Origin: Bacillus solimangrovi
GTDB lineage: Bacteria > Bacillota > Bacilli > Bacillales > Bacillaceae_N
Length of the DNA stretch: 64,000 bases
Reading direction: 5' to 3'
Assembly: GCF_001742425.1 (NCBI RefSeq)
Contig: NZ_MJEH01000010.1
Span: 1-64,000, forward strand
Shown: positions 47,786 through 58,605 of the stretch, one piece after another
Position numbering within the stretch: position 1 is the stretch's first letter
Layout: each line of letters starts with the position of its first letter
Program-made: the position numbers and the translations under genes
Notes under the pieces: generated by a model
The model's database searches: none
Seen by the model: only the letters and a program-made list of their open reading frames with translations
What the model was told of the DNA's origin: nothing

Positions 47786-48538
47786 GTGTATTCTAAAACA
47801 GAAGGGATTGTAATCCGTACCAATGATTACGGGGAGACGAATAAAGTTGTTACACTTTATACACGTGACTTAGGGAAAATTGCAGTAATGGCTAGAGGTG
47901 CAAAGAAGCCCAAAAGTCGGTTAACTTCCGTTACACAACTTTTCACGTATGGAAGTTATCTCGTACAAAAAGGTAATGGTATGGGAGCAATGCAGCAAGG
48001 AGAAATCATCCAGTCATTCCGAAGTATACGAGAAGATATTTTTAAGACAGCTTATGCAGCATATATAGCAGAACTCACAGATAAGTTAACTGAAGAGAAG
48101 CGTTCTAATCCGTTTATCTTTGAGTTGCTTAATCAAACGTTAATGTATATGCATGAAGGGGTAGATATAGACATATTATTGAATATCTACCAAATTAAGA
48201 TGTTGGACGTAGCTGGGATTCCACCGCATGTAGACAGTTGTGTAAATTGTGGACATACGGAAGGGACTTTCGCCTTCTCAGTACGAGAAGGCGGTTTTCT
48301 GTGTCATCGGTGTTTTTCTATTGACCCGTATCGTATGGCAGTTAGTGCAGCAACGTTAAAATTAATCCGCATATTTTATACTTTTGATATAGCTAGGTTA
48401 GGGGATGTGTCTGTTCAACAGAAAACAAAAAATGAGCTTAAAGAATTAATCAATGCTTATTATGACGCACATAGCGGTATTTATTTAAAGTCAAGACGTT
48501 TTCTCGAACAATTGACACATTTTCCAAATGAAAGTTGA
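47786..48538 (+). CDS. recO: DNA repair protein RecO
   Basis: Loads RecA with RecF and RecR and anneals strands, 250 residues. An OB-fold N-terminus (KTEGIVIRTNDYGETNKVVT) is followed by a helical domain with a four-cysteine zinc site: CVNCG and, after FAFSVREGGFLC, HRC. The GTG at 47786 gives the family N-terminus with GGTGA five bases upstream; an ATG at 47774 would add four residues. The stop codon overlaps the -35 box of the glyQS promoter. Confidence 0.92.
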   Translation: MYSKTEGIVIRTNDYGETNKVVTLYTRDLGKIAVMARGAKKPKSRLTSVTQLFTYGSYLVQKGNGMGAMQQGEIIQSFRSIREDIFKTAYAAYIAELTDKLTEEKRSNPFIFELLNQTLMYMHEGVDIDILLNIYQIKMLDVAGIPPHVDSCVNCGHTEGTFAFSVREGGFLCHRCFSIDPYRMAVSAATLKLIRIFYTFDIARLGDVSVQQKTKNELKELINAYYDAHSGIYLKSRRFLEQLTHFPNES

Positions 48539-48563
48539 CAATAGATACGCAATTATGTATGAT
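48535..48563 (+). promoter_or_regulatory. Sigma-A promoter of the glyQS T-box transcript
   Basis: Perfect TTGACA (48535-48540), 17 bases, then TATGAT (48558-48563). It overlaps the recO stop codon and begins the leader that carries the T-box. Confidence 0.8.
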
Positions 48564-48629
48564 TTCAGAGAGAAAATGATAGAGTACAGTAATTGTTATT
48601 CAATAAAAGATAATTTTAATATATGTGTT

Positions 48630-48827
48630 GAAAGAGAAGAGTACTTATTAACCTTTGAATAAGCGAGTCTGGGGTGGTGAGAGCCAGGTCTTAAAGGAAT
48701 AAGGAAAGGCGCTCTGGAGCATTTCTAATAAAGTGGCTTTCAGTATCGAAGGCAAATAGGGTGGAACCGCGGGAAAACTCTCGTCCCTATGCTTGTATTA
48801 CCGAGCATAGGGACGAGAGTTTTTATA
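48630..48827 (+). promoter_or_regulatory. T-box riboswitch, glycyl-tRNA specific
   Basis: Leader RNA upstream of glyQS with the T-box sequence AGGGTGGAACCGCG at 48758-48771 followed by a strong terminator. The four bases TGGA can pair with the UCCA end of tRNA-Gly, whose discriminator base is U. A stem I-like start (GAGTA, then GGTGGTGAGAGCC around 48672-48685) is visible. Uncharged tRNA-Gly would favour the antiterminator and raise expression. The exact specifier codon was not assigned. Confidence 0.9.
48777..48827 (+). terminator. T-box controlled terminator
   Basis: A 16-base stem (48777-48792 with 48805-48820) is followed by TTTTTAT. The upstream T-box bases compete for its 5' arm. Confidence 0.9.
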
Positions 48828-48916
48828 TTGCTCGATAAGTTATGTCTTACAAAATTACTTGCTTTTTCAAACTTTTTTTATATACACTTTAGTGTAAAAA
48901 TTTTGGAGGTGGCATT

Positions 48917-49807
48917 ATGAATATTCAACAAATGATTTTAAAGTTACAAGAACATTGGTCTAATCAAAATTGTATTATTATGCAGGCTTATGATGTTGAG
49001 AAAGGTGCAGGTACGATGAGTCCAATGACTTTACTTCGTAGTCTTGGTCCAGAGCCGTGGAATGTGGCATATGTTGAACCATCACGTCGACCAGCTGATG
49101 GTCGTTATGGTGAAAACCCAAACCGTTTATATCAACATCATCAATTTCAAGTTATCATGAAACCTTCTCCAGATAACATTCAAGAATTGTACTTAGAGTC
49201 ACTAGAGGCGTTAGGCGTTAATCCGCTAGAACATGATATTCGCTTTGTAGAAGATAACTGGGAGAATCCCACTTTAGGTGCAGCAGGTCTTGGATGGGAA
49301 GTATGGCTTGATGGCATGGAAATTACTCAGTTTACTTATTTCCAACAGATTGGTGGGTTAGAAGCTAAACCTGTATCTGTTGAGATTACATATGGAATAG
49401 AGCGTCTTGCATCTTATATTCAAGATAAAGAGAATGTGTTTGACCTTGAGTGGACTGACGGTGTTACTGTTCGTGATATCTTCTATCAACCAGAATTTGA
49501 GCATTCTAAGTACACATTTGAAATGTCAGATAAAGATATGCTGTTTAATCTCTTTAATACTTATGAGAAAGAAGCAATGCGTATTGTGGAAGAGGGACTT
49601 GTCTTCCCAGCCTATGATTATGTTTTAAAATGTTCTCACACATTTAATTTACTTGATGCAAAAGGTGCGATATCAGTAACAGAACGTACTGGTTACATTG
49701 GTCGCGTACGTAATTTAGCTCGGAAAATTGCTAAGGCGTATGTTGAAGAACGTGAACGCTTAGGGTTCCCAATGTTGAAAGGCGAGGAGGAAGCAAATCA
49801 TGAGTAA
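48917..49807 (+). CDS. glyQ: Glycyl-tRNA synthetase alpha subunit
   Basis: Class II synthetase alpha subunit of the bacterial alpha2-beta2 enzyme, 296 residues. It holds the glycine and ATP site; visible conserved parts are [51 protein letters not shown] and [10 protein letters not shown]. The ATG has TTTGGAGGTGG in front. It overlaps glyS by eight bases. Expression is under the T-box. Confidence 0.96.
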   Translation: MNIQQMILKLQEHWSNQNCIIMQAYDVEKGAGTMSPMTLLRSLGPEPWNVAYVEPSRRPADGRYGENPNRLYQHHQFQVIMKPSPDNIQELYLESLEALGVNPLEHDIRFVEDNWENPTLGAAGLGWEVWLDGMEITQFTYFQQIGGLEAKPVSVEITYGIERLASYIQDKENVFDLEWTDGVTVRDIFYQPEFEHSKYTFEMSDKDMLFNLFNTYEKEAMRIVEEGLVFPAYDYVLKCSHTFNLLDAKGAISVTERTGYIGRVRNLARKIAKAYVEERERLGFPMLKGEEEANHE

Positions 49808-51878
49808 AAGAGATTTTCTATTAGAAATTGGCTTAGAAGAATTACCAGCGCGGTTTGTAACAAATGCGATGAATCAACTTCGTGATAAGGTAGCAGATTG
49901 GATGGCTGATAATCGTATATCTTTTGAAGATATCAAGGCATATTCTACACCTCGTCGCTTAGCTGTAATCGTAAATGGTGTGTCTGAAAAGCAAGAAGAT
50001 GTTAGTGATGAAGCGCGTGGACCAGCTAAAAAAATTGCTCTTGATGACGAAGGGAACTGGACGAAGGCTGCACAAGGCTTTGCTCGTGGTCAAGGCGTAG
50101 ACCCAAGTGCAATTTTCTTTAAAGAAGTTAAAGGTACAGAGTATGTATTCGTAAAGACTTACTCAGAAGGGCAAGCTACATTTTCACTCCTATCACAATT
50201 AAAAGATGTTATAACGAATGTAACATTCCCTAAAAATATGAGGTGGGGAACCAATCAACTGCGTTATGCTCGTCCAATCAAATGGATCATTTGTTTATTT
50301 GGAGAAAAAACTGTTCCTTTTCAAATAACAAATGTACAAACTGGAATCATTTCACAAGGACATCGTTTTCTTGGTGAGCAAATCATGATTGAAGAACCGT
50401 CTCAATATGTTGAGAAACTTCAAGAACAATATGTAATTGTTGATGCACATGCCCGTAAAGAAATGATTCGTCATCAATTCAGGCAACTTGAAGAAGAGAA
50501 TGGTTGGAGCATTGGTGTTGATGAGAGTTTGTTAGAAGAAGTGAATAATCTTGTGGAATATCCAACAGCATTATTCGGAGGATTTGATCAATCATTTTTA
50601 GAGCTTCCTGAAGAAGTACTTATTACGTCTATGAAGGAGCATCAACGTTATTTCCCAGTGAAAAATGAATCTGGTCAACTTTTACCGTATTTTATTACGG
50701 TTCGTAATGGAAATGACTATGCGCTTGATAAGGTTGCAAAAGGAAATGAGAAAGTTCTACGAGCGCGTTTAGCAGATGGTCAATTCTTCTATGAGGAAGA
50801 TCAGAAGATGACGATTGAATCAGCTTTGAAACGTCTTGACTCAACAGTATTTCATGAAGAATTAGGCACGATTGGAGATAAGGTTCGTCGCATCCGTAAT
50901 CTATCTGGGCAGATTAGTTCTTTAGCAGAAGTGAGTGAAATGATACAAGGGAAAGTTGATCGTGCGGCAGCAATTTGTAAGTTTGACCTTGTAACGAACA
51001 TGGTTTATGAATTCACAGAATTACAAGGTGTGATGGGTGAGAAATATGCACGTATGTTTGGTGAAGACGAAACAGTTGCGAAAGCAGTTAATGAACATTA
51101 CATGCCACGATCAGCAAATGATGACCTTCCAACGTCTGAAACTGGAGCGATTGTAAGCATTGCAGATAAGTTAGATACAATTGTTGGATGTTATGGCATT
51201 GGATTAATTCCATCTGGTTCTCAAGATCCATATGCACTTCGACGTCAAGGTGCAGGAATTATGCAAATATTAATCCAAAAAGAGTGGTCCTTCCATTTTG
51301 AACAGCTGTTACAAGCTGCAGTGAAACAAATGAATAACCTTCAATTGTTAAAACGTGATAGTAATGAAGTGCAAAGAGAGTTGATTGATTTCTTCAAACT
51401 TCGTTTGAAAAACATTTTACAGGAAAAAGGAATTCGTTATGATGTAATTGATGCGGTACTTGCTGGACCAATCGAAATGCCTCATATCACGTTGAAAAAA
51501 GCTGAATTGTTGAATGCAAAATTAGATGAAATAGCTTTCAAAGAAATGGTTGCAGCATTGAGTCGTATTACGAATATTTCTAAGAAAGCAGATCATAAAA
51601 CGTATAATGTAGAACTTTTTGAACAAAAACAAGAGCATGACTTATATAAATCGTATGAACTAGTAGCACAAGTGTTAACTGAAGCAATTGAAAATGGGGA
51701 TGTTGAAGCCGCATTTACAAATCTTAGCTCATTAAAACCTTCAATTGATGCTTATTTTGACAATATTATGGTTATGGATGATGATGAGAAAGTTCGTGAA
51801 AATCGCCTTGGTTTTATGAAGGCAATTTCTGAAACAATCGTTTCATTTGCTCATTTTAATGAGATTGTGTTTAAATAA
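49800..51878 (+). CDS. glyS: Glycyl-tRNA synthetase beta subunit
   Basis: Beta subunit that recognises tRNA-Gly, 692 residues, the usual length. It begins [15 protein letters not shown], contains the HD-like domain ([19 protein letters not shown]) and [20 protein letters not shown], and ends in a DALR-type anticodon-binding domain ([20 protein letters not shown]). The ATG overlaps the glyQ end. A terminator follows 50 bases after the stop. Confidence 0.96.
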   Translation: MSKRDFLLEIGLEELPARFVTNAMNQLRDKVADWMADNRISFEDIKAYSTPRRLAVIVNGVSEKQEDVSDEARGPAKKIALDDEGNWTKAAQGFARGQGVDPSAIFFKEVKGTEYVFVKTYSEGQATFSLLSQLKDVITNVTFPKNMRWGTNQLRYARPIKWIICLFGEKTVPFQITNVQTGIISQGHRFLGEQIMIEEPSQYVEKLQEQYVIVDAHARKEMIRHQFRQLEEENGWSIGVDESLLEEVNNLVEYPTALFGGFDQSFLELPEEVLITSMKEHQRYFPVKNESGQLLPYFITVRNGNDYALDKVAKGNEKVLRARLADGQFFYEEDQKMTIESALKRLDSTVFHEELGTIGDKVRRIRNLSGQISSLAEVSEMIQGKVDRAAAICKFDLVTNMVYEFTELQGVMGEKYARMFGEDETVAKAVNEHYMPRSANDDLPTSETGAIVSIADKLDTIVGCYGIGLIPSGSQDPYALRRQGAGIMQILIQKEWSFHFEQLLQAAVKQMNNLQLLKRDSNEVQRELIDFFKLRLKNILQEKGIRYDVIDAVLAGPIEMPHITLKKAELLNAKLDEIAFKEMVAALSRITNISKKADHKTYNVELFEQKQEHDLYKSYELVAQVLTEAIENGDVEAAFTNLSSLKPSIDAYFDNIMVMDDDEKVRENRLGFMKAISETIVSFAHFNEIVFK

Positions 51879-51927
51879 TGTAAACTTATATGTATTGTGA
51901 GTGGTACATTAACAAATAATGAACTGT

Positions 51928-51957
51928 AAAAAAGCCTGTCTCAGCACAGGCTTTTTT
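51928..51957 (+). terminator. Terminator after glyS
   Basis: AAAAAAGCCTGT (51928-51939) pairs with ACAGGCTTTTTT (51946-51957) around a six-base loop. Confidence 0.9.
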
Positions 51958-52101
51958 ACACTGATAGTAATGGTTAGCTAATAAGTAAAGTAGTGTATAT
52001 AAAAGTATATCCTTATTATATATTAGTGTGTAATATTGTTTCGCTCAAATGGCAATTGGGTTATAATATTTATAAGAGAAAATGTTGTCAGTTCGAAGGT
52101 G

Positions 52102-52740
52102 GTGAGAACGATCCAACTAAATAAACGTCAAGAGCATATATTGCAAATTGTTAAGGATAATGGCCCAATAACTGGTGAGCAGATTGCAGAACGCTTAAAT
52201 TTAACTCGGGCTACGTTACGCCCTGATTTAGCGATTTTAACGATGGCTGGATATCTTGAAGCAAGGCCACGTGTCGGTTATTTCTATACAGGTAAAACGG
52301 GCTCTCAATTATTAACTGAGAAAATCAAAAAAATACGTGTAAATGAATATCAATCCATTCCAGTTGTCGTAGAAGAAAGTGTATCTGTTTATGATGCAAT
52401 TTGTTCGATGTTTTTAGAGGATGTTGGCACACTTTTCGTAATAGACAAGAATGGTTCACTGGTGGGTGTCCTATCACGTAAAGATTTATTACGGGCAAGT
52501 ATCGGGAAGCGTGATCTCGATGCAATTCCAGTTAACATAATTATGACTAGGATGCCTAACATTTCTATTTGCAAAAAGGATGATCTATTAATTGACGTTG
52601 CAATGAAGATCATCGAGAAACAAATAGATTCAGTACCCGTTATTAAAGAAACAGAGAATGGGCTTGAGGTTGTTGGAAGAATTACAAAAACAAATATGAC
52701 AAAAGCCTTGCTTGATCTTGCAAAAGATGAAATGATATAG
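52102..52740 (+). CDS. ccpN: Catabolite repressor CcpN
   Basis: Repressor of gluconeogenic genes (gapB, pckA) on glucose, CcpA-independent. It has 212 residues, the same as B. subtilis. An N-terminal winged helix (NKRQEHILQIVKDNGPITGE, NLTRATLRPDL) is followed by two CBS domains (about 75-200) that sense adenine nucleotides. The start is uncertain: the GTG at 52102 and its neighbour at 52099 lie inside the AAGGTGGTGA site, which is best placed for the ATC at 52111. yqfL follows, as expected. A TATAAT box lies at 52062-52067 without a good -35. Confidence 0.92.
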   Translation: MRTIQLNKRQEHILQIVKDNGPITGEQIAERLNLTRATLRPDLAILTMAGYLEARPRVGYFYTGKTGSQLLTEKIKKIRVNEYQSIPVVVEESVSVYDAICSMFLEDVGTLFVIDKNGSLVGVLSRKDLLRASIGKRDLDAIPVNIIMTRMPNISICKKDDLLIDVAMKIIEKQIDSVPVIKETENGLEVVGRITKTNMTKALLDLAKDEMI

Positions 52741-52782
52741 AAATGTGACTCAACAACATTGATAGAAAGGAATGGAGACGGA

Positions 52783-53595
52783 ATGAATCATTCAATTGTC
52801 TATGTCGTTTCTGATTCCGTCGGCGAAACGGCAGAACTTGTAGTTAAAGCTGCTGCAAGCCAGTTTAATTCATTTGGCATTGATATTAAGCGAGTGCCAT
52901 ATGTAGAAGATACGGCAACTTTGAAAGAAGTCATAACAATGGCAAAAGAACGTGATGCTATCATTGGTTTTACTCTCGTAGTACCTGAGTTACGAGAATA
53001 TTTAGTTAAGGAAGCAGCAAAAGTGGGAGTGCCAGCAGTTGATATCATTGGCCCTATGGTAGATGAAATGCAAAATGTATATAATCGTGACCCAAGTCAA
53101 GAACCAGGATTAATACATAAGCTTGATGAGGAATACTTCCGTAAAATTGAAGCAATTGAATTTGCAGTAAAGTATGATGATGGAAGAGATCCGCGAGGCA
53201 TTTTACGGGCTGACCTTGTGTTAGTAGGGGTATCACGAACTTCCAAGACACCACTTTCACAGTACTTAGCACATAAACGTTTAAAAGTAGCAAATGTACC
53301 AATTGTTCCAGAGGTTGAACCCCCAGAAGAGCTTTTTCAGGTCGATCCTAATAAATGTATTGGCTTGTGCATTAGCCCAGAAAAATTAAATTCCATTCGT
53401 AAAGAACGATTAAAGGCACTTGGATTGAATGACAAAGCAAGTTATGCCAATATTGAACGCATAAAGGAAGAGTTAAATTATTTTAACGAGTTAGTAAAGC
53501 GAATTGACTGTAAAACTATTGATGTATCAAATAAAGCAGTGGAAGAAACTGCAAATGTCATTTTAAACATTATTCATAATCAAGCTAATAAATAA
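52783..53595 (+). CDS. yqfL: PPDK/PPS regulatory protein YqfL (kinase/pyrophosphorylase, DUF299)
   Basis: Bifunctional serine/threonine kinase and phosphotransferase that regulates pyruvate phosphate dikinase or PEP synthase in its family; in B. subtilis it modulates CcpN activity. It has 270 residues, with [20 protein letters not shown] at the N-terminus and the P-loop [15 protein letters not shown] near residue 150. The ATG at 52783 follows GGAG; a TTG at 52759 adds eight residues ahead of the site. It forms an operon with ccpN, 42 bases upstream. Confidence 0.93.
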   Translation: MNHSIVYVVSDSVGETAELVVKAAASQFNSFGIDIKRVPYVEDTATLKEVITMAKERDAIIGFTLVVPELREYLVKEAAKVGVPAVDIIGPMVDEMQNVYNRDPSQEPGLIHKLDEEYFRKIEAIEFAVKYDDGRDPRGILRADLVLVGVSRTSKTPLSQYLAHKRLKVANVPIVPEVEPPEELFQVDPNKCIGLCISPEKLNSIRKERLKALGLNDKASYANIERIKEELNYFNELVKRIDCKTIDVSNKAVEETANVILNIIHNQANK

Positions 53596-53657
53596 TTTGA
53601 AACGTAGATATAAGTTTATTTAAGGACTTATTCACTTGGTATTCAACTTCTGAAATT

Positions 53658-53702
53658 AAAAGAGAAAAACACAGTCGATCAAACTGTGTTTTTCTCTTTC
53701 TT
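53658..53702 (+). terminator. Terminator after yqfL
   Basis: 17-base arms (53659-53675 and 53683-53699) with a seven-base loop, A-rich before and T-rich after. Confidence 0.9.
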
Positions 53703-53956
53703 CAAATGAATGAAAAAGAAGATTACTGAATAAACATAAAAAGTAATAGCCAAACATAAAAAAGTATATTATAATGAAAAATTGTGATTTAAATGAATCT
53801 TGAGGGTTTAGAGTTTTGAAATAAGGAATAAACTAGATAAAAACGTATATGTATGTTAGAATACTTTGATTTCAAATTAGGAAAATCCTCACAGATATGA
53901 TTATTGGGTAAAATGAAATTCAGAAATTTAAAACATGCATTTCAAAGAAGGATTAT
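53703..53956. other. Region upstream of yqxD-dnaG-rpoD
   Basis: No coding frame. It should contain a promoter of the macromolecular synthesis operon; a possible -10 TAGAAT lies around 53856, but the -35 is not convincing. An AAGAAGG site precedes the GTG at 53957. Confidence 0.4.
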
Positions 53957-54442
53957 GTGGAGGGATGTAGAATAGAGAGATATGGTAAAAGAATAGGGTC
54001 GATTTTTGTAGATGCAGATGCATGCCCAGTCAAAAATGACATACTCGAAATCGCTTCACAATTTGAAACGAGCGTAACTTTTGTATCCTCCTATAATCAT
54101 ATGGCAAATGAATCTATAGGTGGGAAATGGGTGTATGTTGATACAAATAAAGAAGAGGCAGATCTATATATTATGAACCATGTCAACTCAAATGATATAG
54201 CAATTACACAAGACATTGGTTTAGCAAGTATACTCTTAAAGAGACATGTTTATGTTTTGTCTCCTAGAGGAAAAGAGTATGAGGAGAGTAATATTGAATC
54301 TGCACTATTTTCACGTTATATTCATGCGAAAAACAGACGTGCAGGTAAATATGGTAAAGGACCAAAACCATTCACAAATGAAGACAGAATGGCATTTCGA
54401 ATAAAACTTGAAAAAACTTTGTCGAAATTTGAAGGAATTTAA
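53957..54442 (+). CDS. yqxD: YaiI/YqxD family protein (UPF0178)
   Basis: 161-residue protein of the YaiI/YqxD family with a PIN-like nuclease core: IFVDADACPVKNDILEIA, SYNHM, ITQDIGLASILLKRHVYVLSPRGKEY and KGPKPFTNEDRMAF. Its function is unknown. It lies directly before dnaG and rpoD, the conserved order in Bacilli. The start is GTG at 53957 behind AGAAGG; a strong GGAGG 8 bases before an ATA at 53972 leaves the true start open. Confidence 0.87.
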   Translation: MEGCRIERYGKRIGSIFVDADACPVKNDILEIASQFETSVTFVSSYNHMANESIGGKWVYVDTNKEEADLYIMNHVNSNDIAITQDIGLASILLKRHVYVLSPRGKEYEESNIESALFSRYIHAKNRRAGKYGKGPKPFTNEDRMAFRIKLEKTLSKFEGI

Positions 54443-54480
54443 AAATAAATCACGAATAAACAAAAGGCTGTGAAAGTTTC

Positions 54481-56298
54481 ATGGCAAATCGTATACCTGA
54501 AGAACTTATTGAAAAAATTCGATTAGATAATGACATTGTTGATGTTGTTTCTGAATATGTTCAATTGAAAAAACAAGGGCGTAATTATTTTGGATTATGT
54601 CCATTCCATGGTGAGAACACACCATCTTTCTCTGTTGCTCCTGAAAAGCAAATTTATCATTGCTTCGGATGTGGTTCAGGAGGTAATGTTCTTACATTCA
54701 TCATGAACATTGAAGGACTCGATTTCATCGAAGCAGCACAACACCTTGCAAAACGTAGTAATACTGAACTACCACTTATGGAACGTTCAGAAGAGAGTAC
54801 ACCTTCTGAAGGAGCCAATCATGAAATCCGAAAAGCATTTGACCTCTTAAAGAAATATTACCATCATTTGCTCGTAAATACAAAAGACGGTCGGGAAGGT
54901 CTAGAATATTTAGATGATAGGGGCTTTACAAGGGACGTAATTGAAACGTTTGGTCTTGGTTACGCTCAGGACTCTTGGGAGTCAACGACTATCTTTTTAA
55001 AAAAAAGAGGCTATTCTTTAAATAAAATGACAGAAGCAGGTATTCTGGCAACAAGACAAGATGGTGAAGCAGTTGACCGTTTTCGACATAGAATTATGTT
55101 TCCGATATGGAATTACCGAGGAGAAACAATTGCATTTGGTGGACGAGTAATAGGAGACGATTCACCTAAGTATTTAAACAGTCCTGAGAGTCCGATATTT
55201 AGAAAAAGTCAAACGTTATATGGTTTCCACCTTGCAAGAAAGGCAATGCGTAGAGAATCCGTAGCCATTTTGTTTGAAGGTTATGTAGATGTGATTGCTG
55301 CTTGGAGTGCTGGTGTACATAATGGAGTTGCAACACTCGGCACTGCATTAACTGAAGAGCAAGCAGGTATACTCCGTCGAACAGTTGACACCGTTATTAT
55401 ATGTTATGACGGTGACGACGCAGGTATCACTGCTTCTGACCGTGCTGCAAAGCTTCTGCAGCAGGTAGGATGTCAAGTAAAGGTAGCTTTATTACCGGAG
55501 TCAATGGACCCTGATGACTACATCAGAGCATATGGAGCGGAAAGCTTTCAAACTGGTGTAATAGGGGCAAGTGTCACGTACATGTCTTATAAAATGCGCA
55601 TGCTTCGAAGAGGAAAAAATCTTCAAGAGGCAGGAGATCGTATCCAATATATAGAAGAGGTATTAACAGAAGTTGCGAATTTGTCGAAAGCAGTTGAGCG
55701 AGAGCATTATTTAAATCAATTAGCAGATGAGTTTTCAATGTCATTAGATACGCTAAAAGATGAGCAACGTCGCATTTATTATCAATTACGTAAGTCAAAG
55801 GATAATCAATCATTCCAAAGAGATAATAAGCAACAGAAGCCTTTATTAATACAAAAAAAATTATTACCAGCATTTCATAATGCTGAACGATATTTACTTG
55901 CTCACATGTTTCAAGATTATTTAATTTCAGAGAAAGTTCAAGAGCGAGTGGGTTGTTCATTTAATATCGATGTACATAACGCAATTGCTGTTATGCTGTA
56001 TGGGTATTATGAAGAAAGTGATAGGTTAGATATTGGAGATTTTATGCAAAGGATTGAAGATGAGCAAATTCGTAATCTGGTTTCAGATATTGCGATGTTA
56101 GACGTGAGTGAAGAGGTTTCTGATGAGGCCTTAGAAGATTATATTCGATTGATTTTAAATCATCCTAAGTGGCAAGAAATACAGCATATTGAACGTGAAT
56201 TGAGAGAAGCTGAGCGGTTGCAAGATTTTGAAATGGCTGCCCAGATTGCAATGAAAATGCATGAACTAAAGAAGCAACTTAAGCGTTCATCACTGTAA
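54481..56298 (+). CDS. dnaG: DNA primase DnaG
   Basis: Makes RNA primers for replication, 605 residues. The zinc-binding domain has CPFH and CFGCGSGGNVLTF (about 40-67). The TOPRIM core has FEGYVDVIAAWSAGV (Glu) and YDGDDAGITASDRA (Asp-Asp). The C-terminal helicase-binding part ends with coiled HIERELREAERLQDF. Upstream is yqxD, downstream rpoD, forming the conserved macromolecular synthesis operon. The site AAAGG is rather distant from the ATG. Confidence 0.96.
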   Translation: MANRIPEELIEKIRLDNDIVDVVSEYVQLKKQGRNYFGLCPFHGENTPSFSVAPEKQIYHCFGCGSGGNVLTFIMNIEGLDFIEAAQHLAKRSNTELPLMERSEESTPSEGANHEIRKAFDLLKKYYHHLLVNTKDGREGLEYLDDRGFTRDVIETFGLGYAQDSWESTTIFLKKRGYSLNKMTEAGILATRQDGEAVDRFRHRIMFPIWNYRGETIAFGGRVIGDDSPKYLNSPESPIFRKSQTLYGFHLARKAMRRESVAILFEGYVDVIAAWSAGVHNGVATLGTALTEEQAGILRRTVDTVIICYDGDDAGITASDRAAKLLQQVGCQVKVALLPESMDPDDYIRAYGAESFQTGVIGASVTYMSYKMRMLRRGKNLQEAGDRIQYIEEVLTEVANLSKAVEREHYLNQLADEFSMSLDTLKDEQRRIYYQLRKSKDNQSFQRDNKQQKPLLIQKKLLPAFHNAERYLLAHMFQDYLISEKVQERVGCSFNIDVHNAIAVMLYGYYEESDRLDIGDFMQRIEDEQIRNLVSDIAMLDVSEEVSDEALEDYIRLILNHPKWQEIQHIERELREAERLQDFEMAAQIAMKMHELKKQLKRSSL

Positions 56299-56412
56299 AT
56301 AATGATAAATCCCTGAGTGGCTATAAATATCGAAAAGCATAAAATGAAGTAGTAGACCTAATATAGCAATTAGCTTTTCGAGTGTTTTGGAATGTTGGAA
56401 GGAGGCGAACTA

Positions 56413-57531
56413 ATGGCTGAAAAACGCGCTCGTTCAAAAAATGTAGAGAATGAACTTACATTAGAGCAAGTTAAAGAACAACTGTTGGAAATCGGTAAAA
56501 AACGTGGTGTAATCACATACGAAGAGATTGCAGAACGTTTGTCAGCCTTTGAATTAGATTCAGATCAAATGGAGGAATACTACGATAACCTTGAAGAGAA
56601 GGGTATCGAAGTAATCGGTGAGTCAGAAGATGATCCAAAGATGCAACAGTTAGATAAAGAAGAAGAGTTTGACTTAAATGATTTAAGTGTTCCACCAGGA
56701 ATTAAAATTAATGACCCAGTACGTATGTACTTGAAGGAAATTGGTCGAGTCGACTTACTATCAGCAGCAGAGGAAATTGAGCTTGCAAAACGCATTGAAC
56801 AAGGTGACGAAGAGGCGAAACGTCGCCTTGCAGAAGCGAACCTTCGTCTCGTTGTTAGTATTGCAAAACGATACGTAGGTCGAGGTATGCTATTTTTAGA
56901 TTTAATTCAAGAAGGTAATATGGGTTTAATTAAAGCAGTTGAGAAATTCGATTATGAAAAAGGTTATAAATTTAGCACATATGCTACATGGTGGATTCGT
57001 CAGGCTATTACACGTGCTATTGCAGACCAAGCAAGAACAATTCGAATTCCAGTGCACATGGTTGAAACCATTAATAAATTGATTCGTGTACAACGTCAAC
57101 TACTCCAAGATTTAGGACGTGACCCTTTACCTGAAGAGATTGGTAAAGAGATGGAGCTAACTCCAGATAAAGTCCGTGAAATCTTAAAGATTGCTCAGGA
57201 GCCAGTTTCTCTTGAAACACCAATTGGGGAAGAAGATGATTCCCATTTAGGCGACTTTATTGAAGACCAAGAAGCTCAATCACCATCAGATGCTGCTGCA
57301 TATGAATTATTAAAGGAGCAACTTGAGGATGTACTCGATACGCTAACAGACCGTGAAGAGAATGTTCTTCGTTTGCGCTTTGGCTTAGATGATGGTCGAA
57401 CTAGAACACTTGAAGAAGTAGGTAAAGTCTTCGGTGTAACACGTGAGCGGATTCGTCAGATTGAAGCAAAAGCACTACGCAAACTTCGTCATCCAAGTAG
57501 AAGCAAACGTTTGAAAGACTTCTTAGAATAA
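56413..57531 (+). CDS. rpoD: RNA polymerase principal sigma factor SigA
   Basis: Housekeeping sigma factor, 372 residues. Region 1.2 ([13 protein letters not shown]), region 2 ([53 protein letters not shown]), region 3 and region 4 ([40 protein letters not shown]) are all present. The ATG at 56413 follows AAGGAGG; the ATG at 56392 lies upstream of that site. It recognises the TTGACA/TATAAT promoters annotated in this window. Confidence 0.97.
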   Translation: MAEKRARSKNVENELTLEQVKEQLLEIGKKRGVITYEEIAERLSAFELDSDQMEEYYDNLEEKGIEVIGESEDDPKMQQLDKEEEFDLNDLSVPPGIKINDPVRMYLKEIGRVDLLSAAEEIELAKRIEQGDEEAKRRLAEANLRLVVSIAKRYVGRGMLFLDLIQEGNMGLIKAVEKFDYEKGYKFSTYATWWIRQAITRAIADQARTIRIPVHMVETINKLIRVQRQLLQDLGRDPLPEEIGKEMELTPDKVREILKIAQEPVSLETPIGEEDDSHLGDFIEDQEAQSPSDAAAYELLKEQLEDVLDTLTDREENVLRLRFGLDDGRTRTLEEVGKVFGVTRERIRQIEAKALRKLRHPSRSKRLKDFLE

Positions 57532-57542
57532 ATATCTTTGGG

Positions 57543-57582
57543 AATAGTTTACTTCATGAGTGGTGGAGTAAACTATTTTTTC
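57543..57582 (+). terminator. Terminator after rpoD
   Basis: AATAGTTTACT (57543-57553) pairs with AGTAAACTATT (57567-57577) across a 13-base loop, then TTTT. Confidence 0.85.
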
Positions 57583-57774
57583 TGAGAAAATTAATCGTCA
57601 TAAATTGGGTTAAACGAACATTACCAGAACCTGAAGCGATTCTTTGATGTAACTTTAAATTTATACATAGAAAAAACTATAAATTCTTATTAATAACTAT
57701 TTTTCGAAGGTAGCTTCAAGAGTATTTTTCGAATTAATGAGACTGTTAGCAATACATCTTTTGAGGTGATTATG

Positions 57775-58323
57775 TTGAATGACCGAAAAGAAACAATTAT
57801 AAGAGAGATTCGTTATTGGAAAGCGCATAATCTACTACCCGTGCAATATTGTGATTTTTTATTGCATTTATACACTGAAGGTGAGGAAGAGCAGGAGCCA
57901 GTGAAAGACGGTATGAGGAAGAAACGTAGTTTGAATAATCTTCCATTATATTTATTTATGTTACTGCTCGTATCACAATTACCAATAACATTTCTTGTCA
58001 TTTATTTTACTGAATTATCTCATTTTTTGCAAATCTCTATTTTTGTATTTTTTAACATTATATCATTAAGTAGTGGATATATTTATTATCGTAAAAAAAG
58101 CAAATTCGTTCATTTTCCAATTATTATTGGAGCACTTGTCTTATTTCTATGGAGTGTGCATCTCACAACAATATTTATTAGTGCAGAAAAATGGTTGTTA
58201 ATTACAGTTATCCTTAGTAACTGCAGCTTATGGACATTCGCTGGATGGAAGATGAAGTTAACGTATTTAACTATTGCAGGAATATCAGGTGCAATTTTAT
58301 TAGTTTCATATAATTTTTTGTAA
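57775..58323 (+). CDS. Membrane protein of unknown function
   Basis: I do not recognise this gene by name. It encodes 182 residues: a soluble start with conserved-looking NDRKETIIREIRYWKAHNLL and DFLLHLYTEGEE, a charged linker, then about five hydrophobic helices from about residue 60 to the end. The N-terminus resembles domains in which a short helical pair precedes membrane helices, but I cannot give a role. The TTG at 57775 lies six bases after GAGGTG; in-frame ATG at 57772 and GTG at 57766 are alternatives. Between rpoD and cccA this locus is variable among Bacilli. Confidence 0.78.
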   Translation: MNDRKETIIREIRYWKAHNLLPVQYCDFLLHLYTEGEEEQEPVKDGMRKKRSLNNLPLYLFMLLLVSQLPITFLVIYFTELSHFLQISIFVFFNIISLSSGYIYYRKKSKFVHFPIIIGALVLFLWSVHLTTIFISAEKWLLITVILSNCSLWTFAGWKMKLTYLTIAGISGAILLVSYNFL

Positions 58324-58605
58324 ATTTGAATATCCTTTACTATATAGGTAATTTTATTGTAATATATTAATATAATGTGTATAAAAATTTTTATATTTTT
58401 TATTTTTTCGCGCATTTATTTAAATTTCAACTGTATAATATGTCATTTAGTTGAACATTTTATAAAAATATTAAGAACTTAAGCCTACCCCCTTTCCTAG
58501 AACGAGTATTTGCAGTAAAATATAGGTGTTTTAATCTATCGTTTCGCGCAAGTACATGCAGTGCGAATTTAAAGGGAATGGATGTTTACATAAGGAGGAA
58601 AGAGA

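Noticed and set aside
49407-49628. 73-codon frame inside glyQ on the same strand
   Set aside because: Shadow frame of a well-supported gene with no ribosome binding site or motif.
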